Source: Nonomuraea jabiensis (GTDB lineage Bacteria; Actinomycetota; Actinomycetes; Streptosporangiales; Streptosporangiaceae). From it: 64,000 bases of DNA. Made by a program: the position numbers and the translations under genes. A model generated the notes under the pieces. The model searched no databases, was not told where the DNA came from, and was given only the letters and a program-made list of their open reading frames with translations. Below, piece by piece: positions 38,804 through 46,960 of the stretch. How positions within the stretch are numbered: position 1 is the stretch's first letter; each line of letters begins with the position of its first letter. Location: positions 6,398,501 to 6,462,500 of the forward strand of contig NZ_JACHMB010000001.1 in the NCBI RefSeq assembly GCF_014204795.1. Direction: 5' to 3'.

Positions 38804-41630
38804 CCGAACCGGGCAGGTGACGGGAATCGTCCGCGACGAGCACGCCTCCGCCCGAGGTGCCGAACTCCTTCGACGAGAACAGGCGCGGAAGATCGTTCCG
38901 GCCGTTCACGCCGAGCTTGCGGTAGATGCGCGTCAGGTGCTGCTCCACGGTGCTGATGGTGATGTGCGCTCTCGTCGCGATCTCCCGGTTCGTGTAGCCC
39001 AGCGCCGCCATGGAGGCGACGCGGTACTCGGCGGGGCTCAGGGCGTTCTGGTCGTTGCCCGCGGCGATCGCGCCGAAGTCGCTCTCGAACGCGTGCTGCA
39101 CCGACCTGCGCAGGGGCTCGGCATGACAGCGCTGACCGACGCGATCCGCCTGCTGGCCGATGAGCCGGGCCTTGTCGGTCTCGCCCAGGGCGGCGAGGGA
39201 GTGGCTGAGGCGCGCCAGCGCGTGCGCCAGCTCCATCTTGTGGCCGGACTCCTGGAGCATGTCGACGGCCTTGCGAAGCAGCGGTGGCCGGCGTCCGACC
39301 TCCTCGGCGGAGGCGAGCACCATCAGCGCGAACCCCCGGATCCGGGGACTGTGGCCGTGCGGAAGGGCGTGGTGCAGCTCCAGGTACTTCCGGGCGCGGG
39401 CGTTGTTCTTCAGCACGACCGAGACGCCCGCCGCCCCCAGGCGCCAGGGGATGAGCAGGGGCGTGTCGATCTCCCACGACCGCATCAGCGTGCCGCATTT
39501 CAGGATGTCGCTGAGGCCCGCGTGCGCCTGGCCGACCGCCACCCGGTAGTGGCCTCGCGCGAACAGGTAGTGCAGCCCGTACCGGGTCTGGTAGACGGTC
39601 TCCGGCAGGGGGTGGCGCAGGTACTGCTCGGCCTCCTGGTACTGGCCCATCTCGGTGTGGGCCTCGATGAGGCTGGCCAGCGGCAGCGCCGCGAACACGC
39701 CCAGGCTCCTCGGGGGGAGGGTGCGCAGGGAGAGCTCCCCGTACTCGACGGCCTCCATCATCTCGCCCCTGAGCTCGGCGATGTGCGCGCGGAAGGCGGC
39801 GAGCACGCTCAGCCACGTGGGCGAGGAGCGCCGCTCGGCCACCGCGCACAGGTTCTCGACGAGGGAGGCCGCCTCCTGCGTGCGGTCCGAATAGATGAAG
39901 CAGAACAGGGCCGCTTCGACCAGCTCGATGTTGCAGCCTTCGAGCTGGACCGAGTGCAGGACCTTCTCCGCCGTCTTCAGCGCCGCCTCGGTCTCGCCGT
40001 TGCGCAGGTTGGCGGCGAGCGCGGAGATCGTCCGCGCGTACGAGAGGGCCGGATGTCGTTCGCTGCCCTCGCGTAGGGGGGCGGGCTTGTACGTTCCCCG
40101 CAACCGGTGCAGGACCGGCGGGTGCGTGCTGGCCAGCCAGTGGTCGGCCGCCAGGCGCCACGCGGCGGCTCCGCCCGCCTCCTGGCCCTCGTCCTGCTCG
40201 GCCTGCTCCAGCAGCGCGAACATCTCCTCGGCCTCGTCGTACTGGCCGTGCCAGAGCATGCACGTGAGCAGCCAGTGCACGTCCCTGGCGGGCAGCCGGC
40301 CGTCCCGCGCGGCCTGCACGAGCATGGGGAGGTACATGGTGGCGGTGGAGGGGTTGATCCGCCAGGTGGCCTTGGCCAGCGCCAGGGTGACCTGGATCCG
40401 TTCGTCGGTGCCGGAGCACAGGTCCGCCGCGTACCGGAGATACCGCACGGCGAGCTCGTACTCGTCGGTGGCCAGCGCCTGGTCGGCGGCCTCCCGCAGG
40501 ACGTCCAGGGCCCAGGGCTCGTGCTTGGTGCTGGCGGCGACGAGGTGGTCGGCGATCACGGTGGGCTGCACGCCGGTCGCGTGCAGCAGCTGGGCGGCGC
40601 GCCCGTAGAGCTCTTTGAGGACGTCCGGCTCGATCGAGTCCAGGACGGCCTCCCTGGCGGCGGGGTGGCGGAAGCCGTCCATGCCCAGCAGGCCGATCTC
40701 CGCCAGCCACTCCAGGGTGCGGACGACGGCCGGCTGCTTGATGTGCAGCATCTCGGCCAGCAGCGGGGGAGAGGTGGACGCGTCCAGCACGGCGGCGGCG
40801 CGCAGGACTCGTAGGGGGGTGCTGCCGATGCGGTTGAGCAGCGTACGGACGGACCCGGAGAAGCCGTCGTCGACCACCAGCTCCTTCTGGTCGCCGCCGG
40901 CGTTCTGCTGGTCCTCGATCAGCGAGCGCACCAGGAGCGCGTTTCCACCGCTGACCTGGTGGATCGCGTCCGCCAGCGGGTCATCGGGCCCGATCCCGAG
41001 GCGGGCCTGCGCGATCCGGGAAATGGTGCTCGACGAGTAGGGGGCCACCTTGATGCGGCGGCACTGCGGATGGTGCATGAGGTCGCTCTGGATCCTGAGC
41101 GGCACCCCGTCCGGGCCCTCGTTCACCGTGAACACCATGAAGACGTTCGCGGAATGGAGCCGGTTTATGAAATGCAGCAGAATATCCAGAGACACCGAAT
41201 CCGCGTATTGCACGTCCTCGATCGTTATCAATACCGCGCCGTGCCGCGCGTGGTTGGTGATGATCTCCCACAGGCCGTGGGTGACGCCGATCCAATTGAG
41301 GTCCTCCGGCCGGATCCCCCGCGGTCCCGCGTTGAATACGGCCTCCTGCAGCAGCTTCAACGCCGGCGGCGTCTCGCCCGGTACGGCACTCAAGCTCTGG
41401 GAAACCTGGTGGATGACGCCCAGTGAGATGTTCTGCTCGTTGCGTAAGCAGATGGCGCTCAGGTGGGTGGCGCCCGACCGCACCGCGGAGTCGGCGAAAG
41501 CGTGCAACACCCGGCTCTTGTCGAACCCGGGCGGGCCGGTTATCATCGCAATTCTTCCCCAGCCATGCTCACTCTCCGCGAGCATGGTATTGAGGAGGGT
41601 GATTTCTGATTCGCGTTCGGCGAACTGCAT
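38787..41630 (-). CDS. LAL-family (large ATP-binding LuxR) transcriptional regulator
   Basis: 947 aa from ATG 41630, chosen because GGAGAG lies 3 nt upstream; an ATG at 41669 is in frame but has no such site. N-terminal AAA ATPase: Walker A region GPPGFDKS 32-39, in which the usual second-to-last Gly is D37; Walker B VLITIED 133-139. A long helical TPR-like middle follows, then a LuxR C-terminal HTH at about 875-930 (LSPAEYRVASMAALGYTNREIA...STVEQHLTRIYRKLGV). LAL proteins are usual pathway activators in macrolide and macrolactam clusters. Convergent with the methyltransferase-like gene. The D37 substitution may weaken nucleotide binding. Confidence 0.9.
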   Translation of the reverse strand: MQFAERESEITLLNTMLAESEHGWGRIAMITGPPGFDKSRVLHAFADSAVRSGATHLSAICLRNEQNISLGVIHQVSQSLSAVPGETPPALKLLQEAVFNAGPRGIRPEDLNWIGVTHGLWEIITNHARHGAVLITIEDVQYADSVSLDILLHFINRLHSANVFMVFTVNEGPDGVPLRIQSDLMHHPQCRRIKVAPYSSSTISRIAQARLGIGPDDPLADAIHQVSGGNALLVRSLIEDQQNAGGDQKELVVDDGFSGSVRTLLNRIGSTPLRVLRAAAVLDASTSPPLLAEMLHIKQPAVVRTLEWLAEIGLLGMDGFRHPAAREAVLDSIEPDVLKELYGRAAQLLHATGVQPTVIADHLVAASTKHEPWALDVLREAADQALATDEYELAVRYLRYAADLCSGTDERIQVTLALAKATWRINPSTATMYLPMLVQAARDGRLPARDVHWLLTCMLWHGQYDEAEEMFALLEQAEQDEGQEAGGAAAWRLAADHWLASTHPPVLHRLRGTYKPAPLREGSERHPALSYARTISALAANLRNGETEAALKTAEKVLHSVQLEGCNIELVEAALFCFIYSDRTQEAASLVENLCAVAERRSSPTWLSVLAAFRAHIAELRGEMMEAVEYGELSLRTLPPRSLGVFAALPLASLIEAHTEMGQYQEAEQYLRHPLPETVYQTRYGLHYLFARGHYRVAVGQAHAGLSDILKCGTLMRSWEIDTPLLIPWRLGAAGVSVVLKNNARARKYLELHHALPHGHSPRIRGFALMVLASAEEVGRRPPLLRKAVDMLQESGHKMELAHALARLSHSLAALGETDKARLIGQQADRVGQRCHAEPLRRSVQHAFESDFGAIAAGNDQNALSPAEYRVASMAALGYTNREIATRAHITISTVEQHLTRIYRKLGVNGRNDLPRLFSSKEFGTSGGGVLVADDSRHLPGSASVPG

Positions 41631-43058
41631 CGACTCTCCTTCACCTGTTGGGTCGTAGAGGAAGTTCAATCAGCAACCGGACGGCCCTGGCGGGAGCAGT
41701 CCAGGTTTCCTCGATCGCCGACTTCGTTACGTTTGAGCCGAGGTTTTCGGCGTGGCGTGGAAGGCGTCCGGCCCCTCTCGCGCGTGGGCGGTGAAGGCAT
41801 CACCGGCCGCCTCCGGGCGGCGTGGTGGCCGGGCTTCGGCGCGGCGGGCGGCGGCGGTCTGCCGAGCCACGACCGCAGGTCCTCGTACGAGCCGGCCCCC
41901 GACCGGGGTGGCTCGATATTCGCGCAGCTCGAAGCGGCCGTCCGGCGATCCGGGGCGGAGCCCGCCAGGAGCGGCCCGCCGGGTCCGGACGCCGCGGCTT
42001 CCTGGAAGCGGTCGCGGCCGGCGCGCCGGACATGGCCGTCACCGCCGCCGGCCGCGCCGCGGCGGTGTCGCTGGGAGCCGGCCGTCGCCGGGCGGTCGCC
42101 GTGCATGAGAACGGAAAGGATTCCCTGGCCCCCTTTGAAATCGATGACCCGCGGCAACGCTACAACCGGACGGCGGAACGCACTCCGGCGGGGTCGCCGC
42201 CCGGCAGGGAAAGCAGGTCCGGCGACGCGGGGACAGGTTTCGCAAGGTTCGCCGCGATTTCACGGTTGCGCTCCGGTGTCGCCGGGCTGACAATCCAATA
42301 AACATTGAGTGAGGCGGTGCCTTTCCCGCTCTCGTCGGCGCCCGTGAATTCCTGTACCATCTGTGGCCACGTTCCCATCATGCGTAGTGAGCGGCTTGCG
42401 TCGCCGGTGGGCTGGGAAAACACACCGTTCGGCAGGCCGTGCACCCCCGAGCGAATCACAAAAGGGCGCCAAACCGTCACGGTAATGTTATGTGCCGGTC
42501 CCAGTCAAGGAAAGGCCACCTCGGTGGCGCGGGTCCGGCCAGGCTTCGATCACTGTAGTCCGGAATGTCAATACGCGTAAACGGGGGGCCGGATGATTCT
42601 CCGCCGCAACGGTGCTCAACTGGGGCGATGAAGCCCGGTTATTTTCGGGCGGCCGTTTCCTGGAACGTACCAAGCCGGTCGGTGCTAATCCATCTTCGCC
42701 GTGGCCGTCGTGGCCTTGTGCCCCAGGGACCCTTGCAGGTGGACCGTCCTTCCGCCCGCCGGGTTGTGAACATTCCACAGAATTTCAAGATCATCTATGG
42801 CGTGAGTTGATCGTGCCCGTACGATGATCTTCGAGCGTCGCCCGGCCGCCCTGGTCGCGGCCGGGACGGACGGCGGGGCTCCGCCGGATCTGGGGGGTCT
42901 ACGTGCCCCCCTGCACCCTTATAGGGGTGGAGTAGGGGGTCAGCTCGCCGGAGGCCCGGCGTAGCTTCGGAAGCGGCCTGGCCGGCTTCCGGTTGCACGC
43001 GCATGCGTCCCGGCTGCCGGAGAAATTCCTTTCCCCGGCTTGAGGCGGGAGGCTCATA
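41631..43058. other. 1.4-kb region with no convincing gene
   Basis: Between the LAL start and the ligase start. Overlapping open frames exist on both strands but have compositions typical of GC-rich non-coding sequence (Arg/Pro/Gly-rich). One short frame on the minus strand (42160-42480) looks more protein-like. Near the right end is an imperfect hairpin-like stretch CCCCCTGCACCC-TTATA-GGGGTGGAGTAGGGGG at about 42905-42938, which could be part of the ligase promoter. The whole may be a relic of deleted genes. Confidence 0.5.
42160..42480 (-). CDS. Small hypothetical protein, possibly a gene remnant
   Basis: 106 aa from a GTG start. The middle (about 33-85: MMGTWPQMVQEF... NVYWIVSPATPERN) has a normal globular composition and codons less GC-saturated than the shadow frames around it, so it may be a real or decayed coding sequence. 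I do not recognise the family with certainty; the MMGTWPQMV stretch recalls NIPSNAP-like small proteins, which is only an impression. No good ribosome site is visible and a stop codon lies in frame about 10 codons upstream, which would fit a truncated 5' end. Confidence 0.3.
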   Translation of the reverse strand: MTVWRPFVIRSGVHGLPNGVFSQPTGDASRSLRMMGTWPQMVQEFTGADESGKGTASLNVYWIVSPATPERNREIAANLAKPVPASPDLLSLPGGDPAGVRSAVRL

Positions 43059-44576
43059 TTGAACGGGTTGAATTCCACGACGCATTCTCCGCGACCGCGG
43101 CTCATTCACGAACTGCTGGATGACGCGGCGGCGACGAATCCGGACGGGACCGCGGTGCGCGACGCCCGCGGCGGCTGGAGCTACCGGCGGGTCGTCGAGC
43201 TCAGTCACGCTTTCGCCGCCTGGCTGGCGGCCACGGGCGTCGAACCCGGCGACCGGATCATCGTGCAGCTGCCCAACCTGCGCGAGACCGTCCCCATCCT
43301 CTACGGCGCGTCCCGGCACGGTGTCGTCTTCGTGCCCCTGAACCCCGGGATGAAGGCGTACCACCTGCGCTCCGTGCTGGCGGACTCCGAGCCCAAGCTG
43401 GTCATCGGGGCCGGCGAGGCGCTGCGGGAGACCGCCGACGTGCCCGTGTACGCGATCGACGAGCTCTGGAAGGAAGTGGAGGCGTTCGCCGGGCGCCCGG
43501 TCCCGGGCGGACCGGCCGAGGTCCGGCCGGAGGACGTCGCGGTCCTGATGTACACCTCCGGCAGCACGGCGGCGCCCAAGGCGGTGGTGGGCCCGCACGC
43601 GCAGGTGACGTTCGCGGCGTCGGCCATCAACGCCGTGCTCGGCTACCGTCCAGGGGACGTCGTCTTCTGCCGGTCGCCGATGTCCTTCGACTACGGGCTC
43701 TACCAGATCTTCCTGTCCGCCCTCGGCCACGCGGAGCTGGTGCTGGCGGGTGAGGGCTCCGACCTGGCGCTGCTGGGCCGGCTCCAGGAGTGCGGCGCGA
43801 CCGTCGTGCCGATCGTGCCCTCGCTGGGCGCCATGCTCACGACCCTGGGCAGGCGGGCCCCCGGCTCCGTGCCGACCGTGCGGATGTTCACCAGCACCGG
43901 CGCCGCGCTGCCGGCCTCGACCATCGAGGGCCTGCGCGAGTGCTTCCCCGGTGCCCGGGTGGTGCGGATGTACGGGGTCACCGAGTGCAAGCGGGTCACC
44001 ATCATGGAGCCGGAGCTGGAGCGCGAGCGCCCCGACTCGGTCGGCCGCCCCTTGCCGGGCACCCGCGTGCTGATCCTCGGCGACGACGGCTCGCCGCTGC
44101 CCGCCGGGGAGACCGGGGAGATCGTGGTGGTCGGGCCCAACGTGATGGCGGGATACTGGCGCGCCCCCGAACTGACCGCCCGCGTCTACCGCCGCGACGC
44201 GGCCACCGGCGAGACCCGCCTGCACACGGGTGACTACGGATTCCTCGACGAGGACGGCTACCTCTACTTCGAGGGCCGGCGCGACGACATGTTCAAGCGC
44301 AAGGGCACCCGGATGAGCACCATCGAGATCGAGGCCGCCGCGATGGACATCCCGGGCGTCCGGGCCGCCGCGGTGCTGCCTCCGGGCGAGCGGCACGATC
44401 TCGCGATCATCGTGGAGGGCGACCTCGCTCCCCATGCCGTCCTGCGCGAGCTGGCGGACCGCCTGGAGCCCGCGAAGGTGCCCGCGATCTGCCGCGTCCT
44501 GCCCTTCTTCCCGCTCACCCTCAACGGCAAGAACGAGCGCAAGGACCTCGTACGGTTCCTGGAGGAGGCGCCCTGA
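43059..44576 (+). CDS. Adenylate-forming ligase, probably beta-amino-acid activating (VinN/FlvN-like)
   Basis: 505 aa from TTG 43059, with GGGAGG 8 nt upstream. ANL superfamily: A3 loop MYTSGSTAAPK 164-174, A4 SFDYG 209-213, A5 MYGVTECK about 307-314, A7 HTGDYG, A8 GRRDDMFKRKGTRMS, A10 lysine in TLNGKNERKD. D211 of A4 corresponds to the Asp that binds the substrate amino group in NRPS A domains and in beta-amino-acid adenylases, so an amino acid substrate is more likely than a plain carboxylic acid. In fluvirucin, FlvN loads aspartate on an ACP before decarboxylation. That job fits here with the decarboxylase at 9.6-10.9 kb, although the genes are 32 kb apart. No discrete ACP for it is in the window. 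Confidence 0.82.
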   Translation: MNGLNSTTHSPRPRLIHELLDDAAATNPDGTAVRDARGGWSYRRVVELSHAFAAWLAATGVEPGDRIIVQLPNLRETVPILYGASRHGVVFVPLNPGMKAYHLRSVLADSEPKLVIGAGEALRETADVPVYAIDELWKEVEAFAGRPVPGGPAEVRPEDVAVLMYTSGSTAAPKAVVGPHAQVTFAASAINAVLGYRPGDVVFCRSPMSFDYGLYQIFLSALGHAELVLAGEGSDLALLGRLQECGATVVPIVPSLGAMLTTLGRRAPGSVPTVRMFTSTGAALPASTIEGLRECFPGARVVRMYGVTECKRVTIMEPELERERPDSVGRPLPGTRVLILGDDGSPLPAGETGEIVVVGPNVMAGYWRAPELTARVYRRDAATGETRLHTGDYGFLDEDGYLYFEGRRDDMFKRKGTRMSTIEIEAAAMDIPGVRAAAVLPPGERHDLAIIVEGDLAPHAVLRELADRLEPAKVPAICRVLPFFPLTLNGKNERKDLVRFLEEAP

Positions 44577-44751
44577 GCACTCCCGGACCGGGCCTGGGGA
44601 AGGCTTTGCCTCCTGCCGGGAGACGCCGCGGGCCGCTCCCGCTAGCGTGAGAAGTGCTTGTGCGCCGTACTGGCGCTTCCCGGGAGCCCCACGTCGACGC
44701 TCCGTCAGCCCGCCTCAGCCGGGCGCTCGTCACCTCACGGAGTGATCTCTG

Positions 44752-44916
44752 ATGCTCGAACGCCTGCTCGTCGCCGCCGCCCTGGTGGCGCCCGTGCTCA
44801 TCGGTTCGGTCTCGCTCTCCGCCCCGTCGACCGCTACGGCCGGCGCCGCCACGGTGGCGCAGGCCCCGGCCGCGATCCCGCCCGCTCCGGTCCCTCCGGA
44901 TGACGACGACGAGTAG
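44752..44916 (+). CDS. Small secreted or membrane-tethered peptide with acidic tail
   Basis: 54 aa: a hydrophobic N-terminal segment (about 4-24, LLVAAALVAPVLIGSVSL) behind MLER, an Ala/Pro-rich spacer and the C-terminus PPDDDDE. The ATG has GGAG 9 nt upstream. Composition suggests export or a single membrane helix. No family recognised. Located after the ligase and before the palindromic operator at 44944; whether it belongs to the cluster is unknown. Confidence 0.5.
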   Translation: MLERLLVAAALVAPVLIGSVSLSAPSTATAGAATVAQAPAAIPPAPVPPDDDDE

Positions 44917-44943
44917 GAGGTCCGCCGCCCCGCGCGGGGTTGT

Positions 44944-44989
44944 CCAGAGTTTGTGTACCGCGTAAGCTTACGTGGTACACAAACTCTGG
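44944..44989. promoter_or_regulatory. 46-bp near-perfect palindrome, operator for membrane protein/TetR operon
   Basis: Centred on AAGCTT (44964-44969), arms CCAGAGTTTGTGTACC-x-CGTAAG and its complement, with a single mismatched pair (G960/T973). A possible promoter, TTGTCC (44940-44945), 17 bp, TAAGCT (44963-44968), lies within it, so a bound TetR dimer would block RNA polymerase. The right arm ends 9 nt before the ATG of the downstream gene and contributes its SD (GGAGG). Confidence 0.75.
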
Positions 44990-44998
44990 AGGTCACGC

Positions 44999-45430
44999 AT
45001 GACCACGATCGCCCTCGCGCTCCCGCTCCTCTGGCTGGCCTGGCTGGCCCTGACCGAGTGGGTGCCGATGTTCCCGCTCAACGACCTGAAACCCGGGAAC
45101 CTGCGGCCACGGCTGCTCGCCGCGACGATCAACTACCCGTTCCCGCTGCTCATCGCCGCCGGCATCGCGTTGCGCCGGCCGTGGTCGCTGGTCGCCGCGT
45201 CGGCGTTATGCGGGCTGATCCTGGCCGGGCACCTGGTCAGCTGGTGGCTGCCGTACCTCGGGCTGAGCTCCGCCGCCCAGCGGCAGGTCTACGAGCGCGA
45301 CTACGCCCGCACCCTCAAGATCCTGCCCGCGGCCGGGCACGCGGTCGTCCCCGACGTCCAGCACATGGTCGTCGGGCTGCTCAGCGTGGCCATGCTCGGC
45401 ACCACGCTGGCTGTCACACTGGCCGCATGA
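44999..45430 (+). CDS. Small integral membrane protein
   Basis: 143 aa from ATG 44999 (SD GGAGG 6 nt upstream; a GTG at 44972 lies inside the palindrome and is unlikely). About four hydrophobic helices (residues 3-20, 42-60, 66-86 and 118-140), with a charged loop QRQVYERDYART between the third and fourth. I do not recognise a family beyond a generic actinobacterial membrane protein. The stop overlaps the start of the following TetR gene (ATGA), so the two are translationally coupled and probably functionally linked. Confidence 0.75.
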   Translation: MTTIALALPLLWLAWLALTEWVPMFPLNDLKPGNLRPRLLAATINYPFPLLIAAGIALRRPWSLVAASALCGLILAGHLVSWWLPYLGLSSAAQRQVYERDYARTLKILPAAGHAVVPDVQHMVVGLLSVAMLGTTLAVTLAA

Positions 45431-46038
45431 GCACCAAGCCACAGCGCGGCCGGGGCGGGCGGCCGCCCCAGCTGACCACCGAGCAGATCGTCACCGCGGC
45501 CATCGCCCTCCTCGACGAGGAGGGCCTGGACGCGGTGACCATGCGGGGCATCGGCGCCCGCCTCGGCGTGGCCGCGATGTCGCTCTACCGGCACGTGCCC
45601 AATCGCGACGCCATCCTGGCCGCGATCGTCAATCGCCTGTTCGCCACCGCGCTCGCCGGGTTCGACCCCGGCCCGACGTGGACGCAGGCGGTGACGCGGT
45701 TCGCCGTGGCGTACCGGCGCATGCTGCTCGACCACCCGCACGCCGTGCCGCTGCTGGCCACGTACCCCGTCGACGTCGAAAGCGCCCTGCCGCTGCTGGC
45801 GGGCGTGCTCGACCGCTTCACCGCCGCCGGCATCGAGCAGGACGAGTCCCTGATCACCATCCAGTCCGTCGGCGTCTACGTGCTCGGGCACGCCCTCGCC
45901 CAGGTGGGCACGCCGCCCGGCGCCGACGCCCCCACCGCTCCGCCCGACCCCGCCGCTCTCGACTTCTACGAACGGTGGTTCACCACGGGGCTGGACGCCA
46001 TCGTCACGGGCTTCCAGCAGCGGCTCCATCCTCGGTAG
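45427..46038 (+). CDS. TetR/AcrR family repressor
   Basis: 203 aa. DNA-binding domain at residues 15-65 (LTTEQIVTAAIALLDEEGLDAVTMRGIGARLGVAAMSLYRHV), then a TetR_C_1-type ligand domain. It starts 4 nt inside the end of the membrane protein gene and is thus the second gene of a self-regulated pair; the 46-bp palindrome in front of the operon is its expected operator. The ligand is unknown. Confidence 0.85.
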   Translation: MSTKPQRGRGGRPPQLTTEQIVTAAIALLDEEGLDAVTMRGIGARLGVAAMSLYRHVPNRDAILAAIVNRLFATALAGFDPGPTWTQAVTRFAVAYRRMLLDHPHAVPLLATYPVDVESALPLLAGVLDRFTAAGIEQDESLITIQSVGVYVLGHALAQVGTPPGADAPTAPPDPAALDFYERWFTTGLDAIVTGFQQRLHPR

Positions 46039-46069
46039 GCGACCGCCACCGGGGCGCAAAGGGGGCAGG

Positions 46070-46396
46070 TCAGAGGGCGTTGACGAGGACGACGTAGGCC
46101 GCGGTGCCGATCCCGACGCTCAGGATCGTACGGCGGCCGAACGCGAGGTGGACCCCCGCCGTGACGGCGACCGCGAGCAGCGCGTACAGCGTCGCCCGGG
46201 GCTCGGCGACGATGGTGCCGTGCAGGGCGGTCACGGCGAGGATGGCGAGGATGCCGACCGGCATCCACACCGACAGCTGCCGCACGATCGCCGAGCCGCG
46301 CAGCCTGCGCAGCACCGCGAAGGGGACGGCACGCAGCGCGAGGGTGATGGCGAAGACGATCGCGAGGACGGCGACGAGGTAGGCGGTGCCAGGCAT
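46070..46396 (-). CDS. azlD: AzlD-family branched-chain amino acid exporter small subunit
   Basis: 108 aa with three to four membrane helices and the usual AzlD features: N-terminal helix LVAVLAIVFAITLALRAVPF, SVWMPVGILAILAVTALHG in the middle and a conserved end GIGTAAYVVLVNAL. AzlC/AzlD together export branched-chain amino acids and analogues. Here the azlC partner immediately upstream is truncated, so this gene may be non-functional despite being intact. Confidence 0.75.
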   Translation of the reverse strand: MPGTAYLVAVLAIVFAITLALRAVPFAVLRRLRGSAIVRQLSVWMPVGILAILAVTALHGTIVAEPRATLYALLAVAVTAGVHLAFGRRTILSVGIGTAAYVVLVNAL

Positions 46397-46404
46397 CGGC
46401 GGCG

Positions 46405-46659
46405 GTTCCTGACCAGGTGGAGCGGGAAGGAGAAGGCGTAGAAGACGTGCCGGAAGTTGACCACCAGGACGGTCGGCGCGACCGCGGCGAGCGGCGTGGC
46501 ACCGGCGACCATGCCCACCAGCAGCAGTTCGAGCGATCCGGCGAACGCGGACACCGGCAGCGCGGGGGCCAGCCACCAGGACAGGCCGGCCTGGACGACC
46601 AGCAGGCCGAGGGCGATCCCCAGCGGGAAGATCCCCAGCCCCGCGGAGAAGGGCGTCAT
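46405..46659 (-). pseudogene. azlC: Truncated azlC (large subunit of branched-chain amino acid exporter)
   Basis: About 85 codons match the N-terminal third of AzlC: two or three hydrophobic helices, QAGLSWW, and VVNFRHVFYAFSFPLH, the family VNxRHxxY motif. AzlC proteins are about 230 aa, but here the sequence runs directly into the azlD start in another frame (the last recognisable residues are LHLVRN). The C-terminal two thirds are missing. The 5' end also appears trimmed, because its start region overlaps the truncated lrp fragment on the other strand. Confidence 0.7.
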
Positions 46660-46960
46660 CCGCGGCTACCGGGCGGTCATCGATCCCGCCGCCGTGGGCC
46701 GGTCGTTCGAGGTCCTGGTCGACCTAACCCTCGACGCCCAGGACGCGGAGACCGTCGAACGCTTCGAGCAGACCCTGGCGCGGGCCGCGGAGGTCATCGA
46801 GCTGCGGCGGCTGTTCGGCAGCCCCGACTACTTCGTCCGCGTGGCCGTCGCCGACCTGGCCGCCTACGAGACCTTCCTCAGCACGTACGTCATGACCATC
46901 CCGCGGATCAGGAACGTCACCTCGCACTTCACGATGAAGAACGTCAAGCCGGCCCCATAG
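46652..46960 (+). pseudogene. Truncated Lrp/AsnC-family regulator lacking its DNA-binding domain
   Basis: From GVIRGYRAVIDPAAVG onward this is a clear AsnC/Lrp ligand-binding (RAM) domain of about 100 aa, ending NVTSHFTMKNVKPAP. The N-terminal helix-turn-helix (about 60 aa) that should precede it is absent; upstream in the same frame is only the antisense of azlC. In intact loci lrp genes are commonly divergent from azlCD, so one deletion probably took the lrp 5' half and the extreme start of azlC. Unless expressed from an unseen start it is a relic. Its stop abuts the stop of the aldo-keto reductase. Confidence 0.75.

Noticed and set aside
41733-42301. Overlapping frames of 118-185 codons in the gap before the ligase
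   Set aside because: Three overlapping frames on one strand, all Arg/Pro/Gly-rich with no ribosome sites or motifs.
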